From contig NZ_FNIY01000003.1 of NCBI RefSeq assembly GCF_900104355.1, positions 186,001 to 250,000 on the forward strand: 64,000 nt of DNA, written 5' to 3'. A program made the translations under genes and the position numbers. This DNA is from Phyllobacterium sp. OV277 (GTDB taxonomy: Bacteria; Pseudomonadota; Alphaproteobacteria; Rhizobiales; Rhizobiaceae). Below the pieces are notes generated by a model. That model searched no databases and had not been told where the DNA came from. It worked only from the letters and a program-made list of their open reading frames with translations. Positions 1 through 9,668 of the stretch are shown here, in pieces (the first letter of the stretch is position 1; the number at the start of each line of letters is the position of its first letter).

Positions 1-176
1 AGAACTGCGGAGAGAAAACCGGCGGCTTTCGCATTGTTCTTCACATCAGCTGTAACAGGACATTCTTTCTCGACAGCACTCTCGATGAGTTCGCCGAGAA
101 AGGCAGCTGCTGTTTTCTTGTCGAGCGGTGTCAGCGAGCGCAGATCGCGGGCAAAAAAAGCCGCATCTTCATTCAT
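1..176 (-). CDS. glnE: Glutamine synthetase adenylyltransferase, N-terminal fragment (runs off the window)
   Basis: Only the first 58 codons lie in the window; the gene continues leftward past position 1. The visible residues begin MNEDAAFFARDLRSLTPLD and include KAAGFLSAVL, which I recall as an N-terminal feature of rhizobial GlnE, the bifunctional enzyme that adenylylates and deadenylylates glutamine synthetase in response to nitrogen status. The ATG (174-176) overlaps the TGA of the upstream histidine kinase in an ATGA arrangement, so the two are probably translationally coupled. The order degP–response regulator–kinase–glnE is, from memory, common in rhizobia and supports the call. None of the catalytic domains is visible, so the assignment rests on the N-terminus and context. 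Confidence 0.72.
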   Translation of the reverse strand, partial: MNEDAAFFARDLRSLTPLDKKTAAAFLGELIESAVEKECPVTADVKNNAKAAGFLSAV

Positions 177-1573
177 TTAGTCTCCTCCCCCACCGGGAAA
201 GCGAGCACAGCACGCAGCCCCGGAGCATTGTCTTGCAATTCCAGAGTGCCACCGTGCAATTTCATCACCGCCTTGGCAAGACTGAGACCCAGTCCTGACC
301 CCGGTTGCGAACGGCTTTCCTCAAGACGGACAAAACGCTCCGTTGCCCGATCCACCTGATCAGGCGGGATGCCCGGGCCATTGTCCGTGACAATGACGCG
401 GACCGTGTGATCCTGCTTTTCCACAGCAAGGGAAACTTCCACCGGCTTTTCACCGCCACCGGCATATTTAATGGCATTATCGACGAGATTGGAGATGGTC
501 TGGCCCACCAGTTCGCGGTTGATCCGCACTGGCGTTGCGTCCTCGGCCCCAAGCGTGAAGGCGATACCTTCTTCCTCCGCCGTCGGTTCATATAGCTCGT
601 AAACATCCTGCACCACTGTCGACAGCGGCAGGAGTTCCATTGTCTCCGACGAGTATCCTGATTCAAGCCGCGAGATCATCAAAATGGCGTTGAACGTGCG
701 GATAAGCTGATCGGAGTCGGCAATCATACCGTCCAGCGCTGCGCGGTAGGCTTTGGTGGTCTTGGCATTGGCGAGCGCAGATTCCGCCCGGTTGTGCATG
801 CGCGTCAGCGGCGTTTTCAGATCATGGGCGATATTGTCAGAGACGTGGCGCACGCCCTCGTTCAGTTCCTGAATGCGGGCCAGCATGCCGTTCAGATTGG
901 CAGCGAGGCGATCAAACTCATCGCCGGAGCCGCTGACCGGCAGACGTCCGGCAAGATCACCGCCCATGATGCGCTGCGAGGCGACGGAAACCTCATCGAT
1001 CCGGTGCAAAGCGCGGCGGCCAACAAAAAACCAGATGAGAAATGCGCCGATACCCATAATCCCAAGCGCCGCACCCAGCGAGCGGCGGACCACAAGCCGT
1101 ATCTTTTCCGGCTCGCCCAGATCGCGGCCAACCATGACGCGAATACCATTGGGCATGACAATGATCCGCGCAATGGCCGTATGCGCCTGCGGGTCATTGT
1201 TCTCGCCGTAGCGCTCATAGGCAATCGGACGCTTTATCCAGCCATCCGTCTGCAACACGCCCGGCTCGATGCTCTGCACATTGCCAGCGACGATCCGGCC
1301 AGCGGGGTCGGTCACGAGATAGAGATAAGCTCCCGGCTGCCGGCTGCGACGGTCGATGGAGCGGACGAGCCCGGCTATGCCTGCACGTTGATAGGATTGG
1401 CCGACGCTTTCGATTTCCTCGTTAACGGCGGCTTCCGTCTGGGACGTAAGAAGATTGACCGAAAGGCTGGTCATATAAAAAACCAGAACAATGGCACAGA
1501 CAGTAAAAAGAAGCAGGTAGAGCGCCGACAGCCGGACGGCTGTCATTTTCATCATGGCAAGAAAGCGGCTCAT
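173..1573 (-). CDS. Sensor histidine kinase (HAMP, HisKA, HATPase)
   Basis: This is a 466-residue inner-membrane kinase, partner of the regulator encoded just upstream. A first membrane helix lies near residues 14-36, followed by a periplasmic sensor region and a second helix near 165-185. A HAMP linker and an H-box with the phosphoacceptor in NIAHDLKTPLTRMHN come next. The ATP-binding part shows the N-box LVDNAIKYAGGG, the G1 motif VTDNGPGIPPDQ and the G2 motif GSGLGLSLAKAVMKLHGG, so it looks catalytically complete. It overlaps the regulator by 4 nt and glnE by 4 nt. Location beside degP suggests envelope-stress sensing, but the signal cannot be read from sequence. Confidence 0.93.
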   Translation of the reverse strand: MSRFLAMMKMTAVRLSALYLLLFTVCAIVLVFYMTSLSVNLLTSQTEAAVNEEIESVGQSYQRAGIAGLVRSIDRRSRQPGAYLYLVTDPAGRIVAGNVQSIEPGVLQTDGWIKRPIAYERYGENNDPQAHTAIARIIVMPNGIRVMVGRDLGEPEKIRLVVRRSLGAALGIMGIGAFLIWFFVGRRALHRIDEVSVASQRIMGGDLAGRLPVSGSGDEFDRLAANLNGMLARIQELNEGVRHVSDNIAHDLKTPLTRMHNRAESALANAKTTKAYRAALDGMIADSDQLIRTFNAILMISRLESGYSSETMELLPLSTVVQDVYELYEPTAEEEGIAFTLGAEDATPVRINRELVGQTISNLVDNAIKYAGGGEKPVEVSLAVEKQDHTVRVIVTDNGPGIPPDQVDRATERFVRLEESRSQPGSGLGLSLAKAVMKLHGGTLELQDNAPGLRAVLAFPVGEETK

Positions 1574-2256
1574 GCATCGATTCCGCCAGCCTTGAGCATA
1601 TAGCCAGCGCCGCGCACCGTGTGCAGCAGAGGCGTTTCAAAACCCTTCTCGATCTTGCCGCGCAGGCGCGAGACATGCACATCGATCACATTGGTCTGGG
1701 GGTCGAAGTGATAATCCCAGACATGCTCAAGCAACATGGTGCGGGTAACGACCTGACCGGAATGGCGCATCAGATATTCGAGCAAACGGAATTCGCGTGG
1801 TTGCAGGATAATGCCCTGCCCAGCCCGCTTGGCGGTGTGTGACAGGCGGTCAAGCTCCAGATCACCAACCCGGTAGACAGTTTCCGCTTCTTTCGGGCTG
1901 GACCGACGTTGCAGGACTTCAACCCGCGCCAGAAGTTCGGAGAAAGCATAGGGTTTGGTGAGATAATCATCGCCGCCAGCGCGCAGGCCGGTTACCCGGT
2001 CATCCACCTGACCCAGCGCAGAAAGGATAAGGGCGGGCGTATCAATGCCTTGAGCACGCAGTGCGGCGACAACGGAAAGACCGTCACGGCGCGGCAACAT
2101 GCGATCGACAATCAGGGCGTCATAGCTGCCCTGCTCCGCCAGCGTGTAACCAGTTTCGCCATCACCGGCGACATCAGCCGAATGGCCAGCCTCGGCAAAA
2201 GCCTTCTCCAGATAACGGGCCGCTTCGCGGTCATCTTCAATAACGAGAATCTTCAT
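1570..2256 (-). CDS. OmpR/PhoB-family response regulator
   Basis: The 228-residue protein has an N-terminal receiver domain (about 1-115) with acidic residues in VIEDDRE, the phosphoacceptor Asp in LIVDRMLPRRDG, and the conserved Lys in YLTKPYAF. A C-terminal winged helix (about 130-225) holds LQPREFRLLEYLMRHSGQVVTR and DVHVSRLRGKIEKG. It would be phosphorylated by the kinase whose gene starts inside its last codon (4-nt overlap) and then bind DNA. It follows degP on the same strand after a gap of about 115 nt, so degP may belong to the same transcript or be a target. No target operator was identified. Confidence 0.94.
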   Translation of the reverse strand: MKILVIEDDREAARYLEKAFAEAGHSADVAGDGETGYTLAEQGSYDALIVDRMLPRRDGLSVVAALRAQGIDTPALILSALGQVDDRVTGLRAGGDDYLTKPYAFSELLARVEVLQRRSSPKEAETVYRVGDLELDRLSHTAKRAGQGIILQPREFRLLEYLMRHSGQVVTRTMLLEHVWDYHFDPQTNVIDVHVSRLRGKIEKGFETPLLHTVRGAGYMLKAGGIDA

Positions 2257-2372
2257 GGCGTTTATACTAAGCCGGTTTCGAGACAGAGGTAAGCACCATA
2301 TGAATGATGCTCCGGATGGCAGGCGGGCAGCAGATAGGAAATATCCGCTGCCCGTTTTCGTTGGTGTCGGCC

Positions 2373-3911
2373 TTAGCCCTGATTGATGGGCAGAGCCACG
2401 AACCGCGACTGGTCGTTGGTCTGGACCTGCAACAGGACTGCCTTGCGGCCACTCTTTGATGCTTCAACGATAGCCGCATCGATGTCAGAGCCACTCTTAA
2501 CAGGCTTGTTGTTGACCGAGACGATGATATCACCGGTTGTGATGCCCTTGTCGGCCGCATCGCCGGAGCGATCAACATCGGTAACGACAACGCCCTTGCC
2601 ATCATCGGATGGAACTACGGTCAAGCCATAATCATCCAATACTGAAGCCTGATCCTGTGTTTTGCCAGTGTTGTCGCTCTTGGATGCCTGCTTTTCATCG
2701 CCCGGCATCGAATTGATCGATACCTTGACGGCCTTGGCCTCGCCCTTGCGCCAGACGCTCAGCTCGGCACTCTGGCCCGGATTGATCGCAGCGATCTTCT
2801 TGGCCAGATCACGCGGGTCGGAAACCGTCTCGCCATTCACAGCGGTGATGACGTCGCCAGACTGGATACCGGCCTTCGCGGCGGGTCCATCGGACTGCGG
2901 CTCGGCAACCAGCGCACCCTTTTCCTCGGAAAGGCCGAGCGATTCAGCGATTTCCTTGCTGACAGGCTGTATCTGCACGCCGATCCAGCCACGGGACACG
3001 GTACCTGTTTTGATCAACTGATCGACGACAAGTTTGGCTGTCGTTGACGGAATGGCGAAAGCGATACCGACGCTGCCACCGGATGGCGAGTAAATCGCGG
3101 TATTAATACCGACGACTTCACCGTTCAGGTTGAAAGCAGGACCACCGGAATTGCCCTTGTTGACGGCTGCATCGATCTGCAGGAAATCGTCATAGGGGCC
3201 TGCACCAATATCGCGGCCACGGGCCGAAATAATACCGGCTGTCACTGTACCGCCGAGACCAAACGGATTGCCGACGGCAACGACCCACTGGCCAACGCGC
3301 ATCTTGTTATCATCGCCGAAGGATACATAGGTGAACTTGCGCTTGTCATCGACCTTAAGCACCGCGAGATCGGTACGCTTGTCCTTGCCAATCAGCTTGG
3401 CATCAAGTTCCGTGCCATCGTTGAGGACGACGGTATAAGCGCTGCCGTCTTCCACGACGTGATCATTGGTGACGAGATAGCCATCTTCAGAAATGAAGAA
3501 GCCGGAACCCTGGGCTGTCGGACGTACGCGATCTGGTCGATTCTGGTGGTCGCGCGGACCGCCCTTGCGTTGCTGCATTCCACCCTGCCCGTTCGGGCCA
3601 CCGAAATCACGGAAGAAGCGCTTGAGCGGATGATCGTCAGGGAGCTGATCAAAGCCCGGAATGCCCGAACCATCATCGGATGTCTGCTGAACTGCGCTCT
3701 TGACGCGAACGCTGACGACGGCGGGGCTGACCTTTTCAACAACATCGGCAAAGCCGGGCTGCTGCGCACCATCAACACGCACCGCTTCAGCCTGCGCTGG
3801 CGCAATGGCTGCAAGCGGGCCGGTTGCCAGCAGTCCCCCGGCGAGCGCCGAGGCGAGCAGCGCGGCAGCAATGCCCTTGCGGTAAGTGGAGGACGTACGA
3901 TTCTTAGACAT
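2373..3911 (-). CDS. degP: Periplasmic serine protease of the DegP/HtrA (Do) family
   Basis: A 512-residue exported protease/chaperone for misfolded envelope proteins. I chose ATG 3911 because AAGGAG sits just upstream (about 3920-3925) and the product starts with a signal peptide; the open frame extends further upstream but without signal-like sequence. The catalytic triad is visible: His in LVTNDHVVED, Asp in KRTDLAVLKV, Ser in GNSGGPAFN. Two PDZ domains follow, one beginning near GWIGVQIQPV and a second in the last 90 residues. The region between signal peptide and protease has a Gly/Gln/Arg-rich linker. It lies upstream of a two-component pair and glnE, typical for rhizobia. Confidence 0.95.
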   Translation of the reverse strand: MSKNRTSSTYRKGIAAALLASALAGGLLATGPLAAIAPAQAEAVRVDGAQQPGFADVVEKVSPAVVSVRVKSAVQQTSDDGSGIPGFDQLPDDHPLKRFFRDFGGPNGQGGMQQRKGGPRDHQNRPDRVRPTAQGSGFFISEDGYLVTNDHVVEDGSAYTVVLNDGTELDAKLIGKDKRTDLAVLKVDDKRKFTYVSFGDDNKMRVGQWVVAVGNPFGLGGTVTAGIISARGRDIGAGPYDDFLQIDAAVNKGNSGGPAFNLNGEVVGINTAIYSPSGGSVGIAFAIPSTTAKLVVDQLIKTGTVSRGWIGVQIQPVSKEIAESLGLSEEKGALVAEPQSDGPAAKAGIQSGDVITAVNGETVSDPRDLAKKIAAINPGQSAELSVWRKGEAKAVKVSINSMPGDEKQASKSDNTGKTQDQASVLDDYGLTVVPSDDGKGVVVTDVDRSGDAADKGITTGDIIVSVNNKPVKSGSDIDAAIVEASKSGRKAVLLQVQTNDQSRFVALPINQG

Positions 3912-4066
3912 AAAATTTTCTCCTTGGACGCCCGATCGGAAATCCGACCGCTTAATAACCAACAGTGATACAGATAAGAACGTTACGCCGCCATTTCCGC
4001 AACATGACAAATTTGTAAGATAATTCTTTGGCGCTACGATTCGTTGCTCACTGGGAGATAGTTCAT

Positions 4067-4963
4067 ATGGCATCCATGCCGCCGCTCGGTTCCACAATGC
4101 GGGTTCACCAGCCCTATGAGGGTGTCTACGCATTTTACGATGGCAGATTGGACGGCGTTCGCGCCTACTCCACAGAGCCAAATTGGCTTGACGATGGGGC
4201 CTATGCACTCGGCGTCTGCTCCTATGCCCTCGTTTCTGGCGAGGAAGCGCTTGTTTACGACACCAGTATTTCCAACGCCCATGCCGCGCTGATCCGCGAC
4301 ACGCTTGATCAGGCCGGTGTCCGCCACATCCGCGTCGTGCTCAGCCACTGGCATGTGGATCATGTGGCAGGGAACGCGGTTTTTGCCGATTGCGAAATCA
4401 TTGCCAATGACCTGACGGCAAAGGCGCTCAGCGATAACAAGAATACATTGGAGAATCGCACACCACCTGTCCGGCCGCTTGTCATGCCAAACAGTATCTT
4501 CAAAGACCGGCGCGATCTGAAGATCGGAGAGATCGAGGTGCAATTGCGTCATGTGGATATTCACAGCCATGACGGCACCGTGATGATCCTGCCGCACCTC
4601 AAGCTGCTGTTTGCAGGTGATACGCTGGAAGAACCAATCACCTATGTGGCCGAACCGGAGCGGCTGGAAAACCATTTGCTTGATCTGGAGCGCATATCGA
4701 CCTGGGGTATCGAAAAAATTCTACCCAATCATGGTGCGGAAAATGTGATTATTGCCGGTGGCTATGGGCCAGAACTGATCGCCGCAACGGAACGCTATGT
4801 GAGCAAGCTTATGCGCCTGCGCGACGAGCCGGAGCTGGCAAATGAGGATTTGCTTACCTTCATCGCGGAAGATTTTCGTTCGGATATACTGACCTATTAC
4901 GCACCATATGAACCTGTTCACACACAGAATATGGAATCGATACTCAAGGCATCCGGCAAATAG
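4067..4963 (+). CDS. Metallo-beta-lactamase-fold hydrolase
   Basis: A 298-residue protein with the metal-binding signature HWHVDH (in VVLSHWHVDHVAGN), later ligands in DIHSHDGTVMIL and LFAGDTLEEP, and a C-terminal His in LPNHGAEN. This is the fold of glyoxalase II-like and related zinc hydrolases; the substrate cannot be told. ATG 4067 has GGGAG 9 nt upstream (4053-4057), better than an upstream TTG in frame. It is divergent from degP and convergent with ccmH, whose stop is 3 nt away, so no terminator fits between them. It interrupts an otherwise all-minus-strand block, suggesting later insertion. It is not a beta-lactamase by neighbourhood. Confidence 0.85.
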   Translation: MASMPPLGSTMRVHQPYEGVYAFYDGRLDGVRAYSTEPNWLDDGAYALGVCSYALVSGEEALVYDTSISNAHAALIRDTLDQAGVRHIRVVLSHWHVDHVAGNAVFADCEIIANDLTAKALSDNKNTLENRTPPVRPLVMPNSIFKDRRDLKIGEIEVQLRHVDIHSHDGTVMILPHLKLLFAGDTLEEPITYVAEPERLENHLLDLERISTWGIEKILPNHGAENVIIAGGYGPELIAATERYVSKLMRLRDEPELANEDLLTFIAEDFRSDILTYYAPYEPVHTQNMESILKASGK

Positions 4964-4965
4964 TT

Positions 4966-5445
4966 CTAGTCGTTGGGAGCAGCCAGAAGCTTCTTCAGCT
5001 GCTTCTTTTCGCTATCCGATAGCGGGGTGGTTTCGACAGGTGAACGACGACGGCGTAGAATCGAAACGCCAATCGCGATGGCGCCTGCCACCAGAGCGGC
5101 GATGGGAAATCCCCAGAGCAGGATTGTACTCAGCATCAGCCGCGGCTTTAAAAGAACGAATTCACCATAACGGGCAACGATGAAATCCAGCACCTGCTCG
5201 TCGCTATCGCCCGCCGTCAGCCGCTCGCGCACCAGAACCCGTAAATCCTTGGCAAGATCAGCATTGGAATCGTCAATCGACTGGTTCTGGCACACCATGC
5301 AGCGCAGTTCGGTGGAAATGGTGCGTGCCCGGGTCTCCAGTGCCGGATTGGGCAGTACTTCGTCGGGCGAAACCGCCTGTGCAGCCGTTGCGCCGAGACA
5401 AAGGGCGGTCAGCAGCACAAAAAAGACTGCAGATACGCGCCTCAT
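4966..5445 (-). CDS. ccmH: Cytochrome c-type biogenesis protein CcmH (CycL)
   Basis: A 159-residue membrane-anchored thiol oxidoreductase that reduces apocytochrome c so CcmF can attach heme. A signal peptide (residues 1-24) precedes the family motif [14 protein letters not shown], whose two Cys form the redox pair. One membrane helix near residues 105-130 follows, then a charged tail. ATG 5445 overlaps the ccmF TGA (5442-5444) as ATGA, which decides the start. It is the last gene of the ccmIEFH operon. The length matches the short CcmH of rhizobia rather than the longer enterobacterial fusion with CcmI. Confidence 0.95.
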   Translation of the reverse strand: MRRVSAVFFVLLTALCLGATAAQAVSPDEVLPNPALETRARTISTELRCMVCQNQSIDDSNADLAKDLRVLVRERLTAGDSDEQVLDFIVARYGEFVLLKPRLMLSTILLWGFPIAALVAGAIAIGVSILRRRRSPVETTPLSDSEKKQLKKLLAAPND

Positions 5446-7433
5446 GCCATGGCACCTTTCGCCCGGCCCGTCTTTGCGGCTTTGGCCTTGCCCGGCGCAC
5501 CGACCCGCAACCGCCGGTCTGCCAGCGACATGGCACCGCCTGCCATCATGACCAGCGCACCGAGCCAGATCAGTGTCACATAGGGCTTCCACCAGACGCG
5601 CACGACAATGCCGCCATCCTTGGTGGCATCACCGAGCGACACGTAAAGCTGGCTGAACAGGAACGTCTTGATACCCGCTTCCGTCGTCTGCATCTTGCGC
5701 ACGGGATAGAAACGTTTTGACGACATCAGCGTATCAACTTCGCGCGCTGCACCATCGAGAATGGTGAACTTGCCCTGATCTTCGGTGAAATTCGAATCCT
5801 TGACCGGATCAATGCGGTCAAAGCGCAGGGTATAGCTGGCAACACGCAATGTTTCGCCCGGCTTCATCACTGTCACGTCTTCCGTGGCAAAGGTCGAGAC
5901 AGAGACAATACCAAGCAGGGTTACACCAAGGCCGAAATGCGCGAATGCCGTACCGAATACGGATTTCGGCAACCCGGTCAGACGGCGCAGCATGACGGCG
6001 AACGGAGCCTTGCCGATACCGGCTTTCAGGGAAAGGTCGGTCAATGCGCCAAGCATCAGCCAGAAGGCGAGCCCAATGCCGAATGCGGAGAAAATAGCTG
6101 TGCCTGATGTCTTGTAGAGAACCACGGCCACGACAAGCAGCGCAACGAAGAACGCCATCATCAGGCGCTGGGCAACGCCGAGGATATCACCGCGCTTCCA
6201 CGCCAGCAATGGTCCAAACGGCACGGCGGCCAAGAGCGGGATCATCAACGGGCCGAAGGTCATATTGAAGAACGGGGCACCGACGGAAATCTTTTCGCCC
6301 GTCAACGTTTCAAGCAACAGCGGATAGAGTGTGCCGATCAGCACGGTCGCAGCCGCCGTCGTCAGGAAAAGATTGTTGAACACCAGCGCGCCTTCGCGTG
6401 AGATCGGCTGGAACAGGCCGCCGGGCGCAAGGGTCTGCGCACGCCGGGCAAACAGCGCCAGCGATCCGCCGATGAAGAACACGAGAATGGCGAGAATGAA
6501 AAGACCGCGCCCCGGATCGGTCGCGAATGTATGGACCGAGGTGAGCACGCCCGAGCGCACCAGAAATGTACCGAGCAGCGACAGGGAGAAGGTCAGGATA
6601 GCCAGCAGTACTGTCCAGATTTTCAGCGCCGAGCGCTTTTCCATCACCAATGCCGAGTGCAGCAGTGCCGTTCCGGCCAGCCATGGCATGAAAGAGGCAT
6701 TTTCAACCGGGTCCCAGAACCACCAGCCACCCCAGCCAAGTTCATAATAAGCCCAGTAGGAGCCCATGGCGATGCCGCCGGTCAGGAACATCCACGCCGT
6801 CAGCGTCCACGGACGTACCCAGCGCGCCCACGCCGCATCAATTCGCCCATCGATGAGCGCTGCAACGGCGAAGGAGAAACACACTGAAAAGCCGACATAG
6901 CCGAGATAAAGCAGCGGCGGATGGATCGCGAGGCCAATGTCCTGCAGGATCGGGTTGAGATCCTGTCCCTCAATCGGCGCAGGTGTGATGCGGGTGAAGG
7001 GATTGGATGTGGCAACGATGAAGAGCAGGAAGGCGGAGCCGATCCATGCCTGCACGCCAAGCACATTGGCTTTGAGAGACGGCGGCAGATTGTTACCGAA
7101 GAAGGCAACCAGCGCGCTGAAGAATGCGAGTATCAGTACCCACAGCAGCATAGAGCCTTCGTGGTTGCCCCAGACACCGGTGATTTTATAAAGCAGTGGT
7201 TTTTGCGAATGGGAGTTTTCCCAGACATTCTGCAGCGAAAAGTCCGAAGCGACATAGGCAGAGGTCAAGGCCACAAAGGCCAGCGCAATCAGCGCAAAGA
7301 CGGTGAAGGCAGCCGGTACCGCAACGGCCATCATGCGGTCGTCATTGCGCCGTGCGCCCCAGACCGGCACGACAGCCTGTATAATGGACAGGGCAAGCGC
7401 CAGAACCAAAGCGAAATGTCCGAGCTCCGTCAT
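5442..7433 (-). CDS. ccmF: Heme lyase subunit CcmF (CycK)
   Basis: A polytopic inner-membrane protein of 663 residues that joins heme from CcmE to apocytochrome c. The WWD heme-binding motif is in [19 protein letters not shown], and [11 protein letters not shown] lies near the N-terminus. About 14-15 hydrophobic segments and a large periplasmic loop near residues 505-620 are visible. ATG 7433 overlaps the ccmE TGA (7430-7432), which supports it over an in-frame start 24 nt upstream. Length and motifs fit the family well. Confidence 0.96.
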   Translation of the reverse strand: MTELGHFALVLALALSIIQAVVPVWGARRNDDRMMAVAVPAAFTVFALIALAFVALTSAYVASDFSLQNVWENSHSQKPLLYKITGVWGNHEGSMLLWVLILAFFSALVAFFGNNLPPSLKANVLGVQAWIGSAFLLFIVATSNPFTRITPAPIEGQDLNPILQDIGLAIHPPLLYLGYVGFSVCFSFAVAALIDGRIDAAWARWVRPWTLTAWMFLTGGIAMGSYWAYYELGWGGWWFWDPVENASFMPWLAGTALLHSALVMEKRSALKIWTVLLAILTFSLSLLGTFLVRSGVLTSVHTFATDPGRGLFILAILVFFIGGSLALFARRAQTLAPGGLFQPISREGALVFNNLFLTTAAATVLIGTLYPLLLETLTGEKISVGAPFFNMTFGPLMIPLLAAVPFGPLLAWKRGDILGVAQRLMMAFFVALLVVAVVLYKTSGTAIFSAFGIGLAFWLMLGALTDLSLKAGIGKAPFAVMLRRLTGLPKSVFGTAFAHFGLGVTLLGIVSVSTFATEDVTVMKPGETLRVASYTLRFDRIDPVKDSNFTEDQGKFTILDGAAREVDTLMSSKRFYPVRKMQTTEAGIKTFLFSQLYVSLGDATKDGGIVVRVWWKPYVTLIWLGALVMMAGGAMSLADRRLRVGAPGKAKAAKTGRAKGAMA

Positions 7434-7876
7434 TGCTGCTTGTTCTCCCCTTGCCACACACCCTTGGCCTTCAGACTGTCGGCAACTTCCTTCGGCATAT
7501 AGTTTTCATCGTGCTTGGCAAGAACGCTATCAGCCGTAAAAGCACCACCGGGGGCAAACTTGCCTTCAATGACCACACCCTGATCCTCACGGAAAAGATC
7601 GGGCAGAATTCCATCATAGGTTACGGGAACGCTTTTGATATGATCAGTGACAGCAAAGGTGATCTTTGTTCCCTCACCGCGCACCACGCTGCCCTTTTCA
7701 ACCAGTCCACCCAGCCGGAAGCGCGATTCCGATTGCAGATCGGTAGCGGCAATGTCGGATGGCATACGGAAAAACGCGATGCGTTGTTGAAGCGCAAACA
7801 GCACCAGTCCGGCAGCACAGGCCAGCACCACCAGGGCGCCGCCAATCACCGAAAGCCGTTTCTGCTTGCGTGTCAT
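7430..7876 (-). CDS. ccmE: Periplasmic heme chaperone CcmE (CycJ)
   Basis: This 148-residue membrane-anchored protein carries heme to CcmF. One N-terminal helix (residues 8-28) is followed by an OB-fold domain. The heme-binding motif HxxxY is present as KHDENYMP near residues 122-129, where His attaches heme covalently and Tyr is an axial ligand. The start overlaps the ccmI stop by ATGA, and the stop overlaps ccmF the same way, so all four ccm genes are translationally coupled. Confidence 0.96.
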   Translation of the reverse strand: MTRKQKRLSVIGGALVVLACAAGLVLFALQQRIAFFRMPSDIAATDLQSESRFRLGGLVEKGSVVRGEGTKITFAVTDHIKSVPVTYDGILPDLFREDQGVVIEGKFAPGGAFTADSVLAKHDENYMPKEVADSLKAKGVWQGENKQQ

Positions 7877-9066
7877 CGCTTTTTCTCCGGCACGGAGTCA
7901 CCCGGTTGCTCCGCCAGTCCGAGATCATCTGCGACAGCGTCAAGGCGCGCAAGCTTATCACCGCTCAACACTTTGCGAGCATTGGCCAGAGCTTCCAGCG
8001 CATCATTGGGCCGGTTAAGAACTACGTAGGAACGGACGAGCTTTTCCCACCCTTCCACATCATCGGGCGACTGCTTGAGCTTTTCGGCAAGACTGGCCAC
8101 CATGCCCTCGATCATCGCCGCCCGGTCCTGCACATTCATGGACGCGGCGGCTTCCACCTGCGATGCGTCCGGGCCGGTCGCTCTGTCAATATCGCTGACA
8201 TCGGGTGCGTCGCCGGCGATTTCCTTGTCGAGACGTGTCAACGCCGCCTGCGCTTCGTCACGCCACGGCACATCACTTGGTGCATCAGCCAGCAATTTGC
8301 GGATCAAATCACGGGATTCCACGAGTTTGCCCTGCTGCATCCAGCCATTGATGATGAAGAATTGCGGGCGCATATCGCCGGGATTGATAGCCAGCGCACG
8401 GTTGAAACTGGCTTCGGCTTCCGGCGTCATTGTGCCCCCGGCAACCGCAGACAAGGCTTCGCCAAGACCAATCTGCCGGGGACCACTGTCTCCGTTCAAC
8501 CGTATGACATTGCGATATGCGGTTACCGCATCAGCCGGACGGCCGGTGCGCAGATAGATGGGTGCCAGCACTTCCCAGCCCTGACCATCGTCAGGATTGA
8601 GCGTGAGATGTGCTTCTGCGCGGGCGATCAGCTCGGCAGGTGTTGCCTGATCCGCCGGGCGTGCGAGACGTTCAGCCAGAGGCTGCGCGGGCAGATCAGG
8701 TGAACCCGTCTTGGCATAAATACTCCAGGAAATCAGCGGAATGGCCAATACTGTTGCAAGTGTTGCCCACTCGCGGGTCGCGCTCTTTTGTGGACGGAAA
8801 ACTGATTTGTCAGCTTCCGCTGCAGCGGCGGATTTCAACAAACGCCGGCTTATTTCTGCACGCGCCTGTTCGGCGCTTACCGCATCGATGAGGCCGCGCT
8901 TTTCGTCCGCCTCCAGTTCCCGCAACTGATCGCGGTACACTTCGACATCATATGTATCGTCCGAGACGCTTGTCTTGACGCGTCGCGTGAGCGGTAAGAG
9001 CACGACAAGCGTTGCGACAATGGTCAAGAGTGCAGCGGAAATCCAGAAAATCATGAGCTGAGACAT
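7873..9066 (-). CDS. ccmI: Cytochrome c biogenesis protein CcmI (CycH), TPR protein
   Basis: A 397-residue protein that presents apocytochrome c to the heme lyase. It starts [17 protein letters not shown], a membrane helix, followed by a cytoplasmic coiled stretch ([22 protein letters not shown], a known feature of CcmI), a second helix near [19 protein letters not shown], and a periplasmic TPR domain with repeats such as [22 protein letters not shown] and [22 protein letters not shown]. Start 9066 has GGAGA immediately upstream. It is the first gene of the ccm operon; upstream on the same strand are a lipoprotein gene and feuPQ. Confidence 0.93.
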   Translation of the reverse strand: MSQLMIFWISAALLTIVATLVVLLPLTRRVKTSVSDDTYDVEVYRDQLRELEADEKRGLIDAVSAEQARAEISRRLLKSAAAAEADKSVFRPQKSATREWATLATVLAIPLISWSIYAKTGSPDLPAQPLAERLARPADQATPAELIARAEAHLTLNPDDGQGWEVLAPIYLRTGRPADAVTAYRNVIRLNGDSGPRQIGLGEALSAVAGGTMTPEAEASFNRALAINPGDMRPQFFIINGWMQQGKLVESRDLIRKLLADAPSDVPWRDEAQAALTRLDKEIAGDAPDVSDIDRATGPDASQVEAAASMNVQDRAAMIEGMVASLAEKLKQSPDDVEGWEKLVRSYVVLNRPNDALEALANARKVLSGDKLARLDAVADDLGLAEQPGDSVPEKKR

Positions 9067-9148
9067 AGTCTCCAAGCGCTGCAAAATCCAAATGGATTTC
9101 GCAGATAGGGCAATTCGCCGCAAAGCGATTGAATGATCAGGCTAAGAC

Positions 9149-9583
9149 TTAGTTGAGGGGTGTCCAGCTGCCGTCCTCATTGCGGCAGGCTGTTCCGCGC
9201 GCTGTCTGCGGCGTTCCATCGATGCGGATCGTATGAGTGTATTGTCGGCAGTTCTGCGAACCGACCTGATAGGGCTGCGCCGCAACCACTTCACCACTGC
9301 GGCTTCCCGCGCTGTTTTTCCACTCGATTGCCTTGCCCGCAGGGGAATATTCCAGCGCCTGATATTCCGCCTGCAATGCGCGTTTACGGTCAGCAGGTTC
9401 AAGCGACGCGTTGCCGATCAATCCTCTGCCCAGAGCGGCCAGTACATCCGATGTGGCGGGTTCAGATGATTTGCCGGTCAGGCGGGCGAATGTGCCACCG
9501 CCAGCCTTGGGACCTGACGTGGTCGAACAGGCAGACAGAAGAAGAACAGTAATAAGCGAAAGAGCAATCTGGGATTTCATCAT
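9149..9583 (-). CDS. Small surface lipoprotein (RT0821/Lpp0805-type)
   Basis: A 144-residue lipoprotein. The signal peptide ends in the lipobox LLLSAC with Cys at about residue 18, followed by a Ser/Gly-rich linker. The C-terminal part ends RTACRNEDGSWTPLN, and CRQYTHTIRIDGTPQTARG lies before it; this pattern is seen in small outer-membrane antigens of alphaproteobacteria. MMKSQIA is preferred as start because the longer frame puts basic, non-signal residues before it; ATG 9580 is equally possible. It sits alone between feuQ and ccmI on the same strand. Function unknown; probably attached to the outer membrane. Confidence 0.75.
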   Translation of the reverse strand: MMKSQIALSLITVLLLSACSTTSGPKAGGGTFARLTGKSSEPATSDVLAALGRGLIGNASLEPADRKRALQAEYQALEYSPAGKAIEWKNSAGSRSGEVVAAQPYQVGSQNCRQYTHTIRIDGTPQTARGTACRNEDGSWTPLN

Positions 9584-9668
9584 GGGTCCGTTTTTACGGG
9601 GCCTTGTCATATAGGCAATAGCTAGCAATTACTTATGACCTGATTGGACGCATAGTTGCAAGCTCGAT

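Noticed and set aside
794-1603. Long open frame on the plus strand opposite the histidine kinase gene
   Set aside because: It mirrors a well-supported kinase gene with intact motifs; its translation is low in hydrophobic core patterns and has no domain.
4067-4963. MBL-fold gene considered as a carbapenemase
   Set aside because: The fold motif is shared by many hydrolases; no signal peptide is visible and the sequence does not resemble known class B beta-lactamases.
7759-8703. 314-codon open frame opposite ccmI
   Set aside because: It is the antisense of a clear CcmI gene with TPR repeats; high GC creates open antisense frames.
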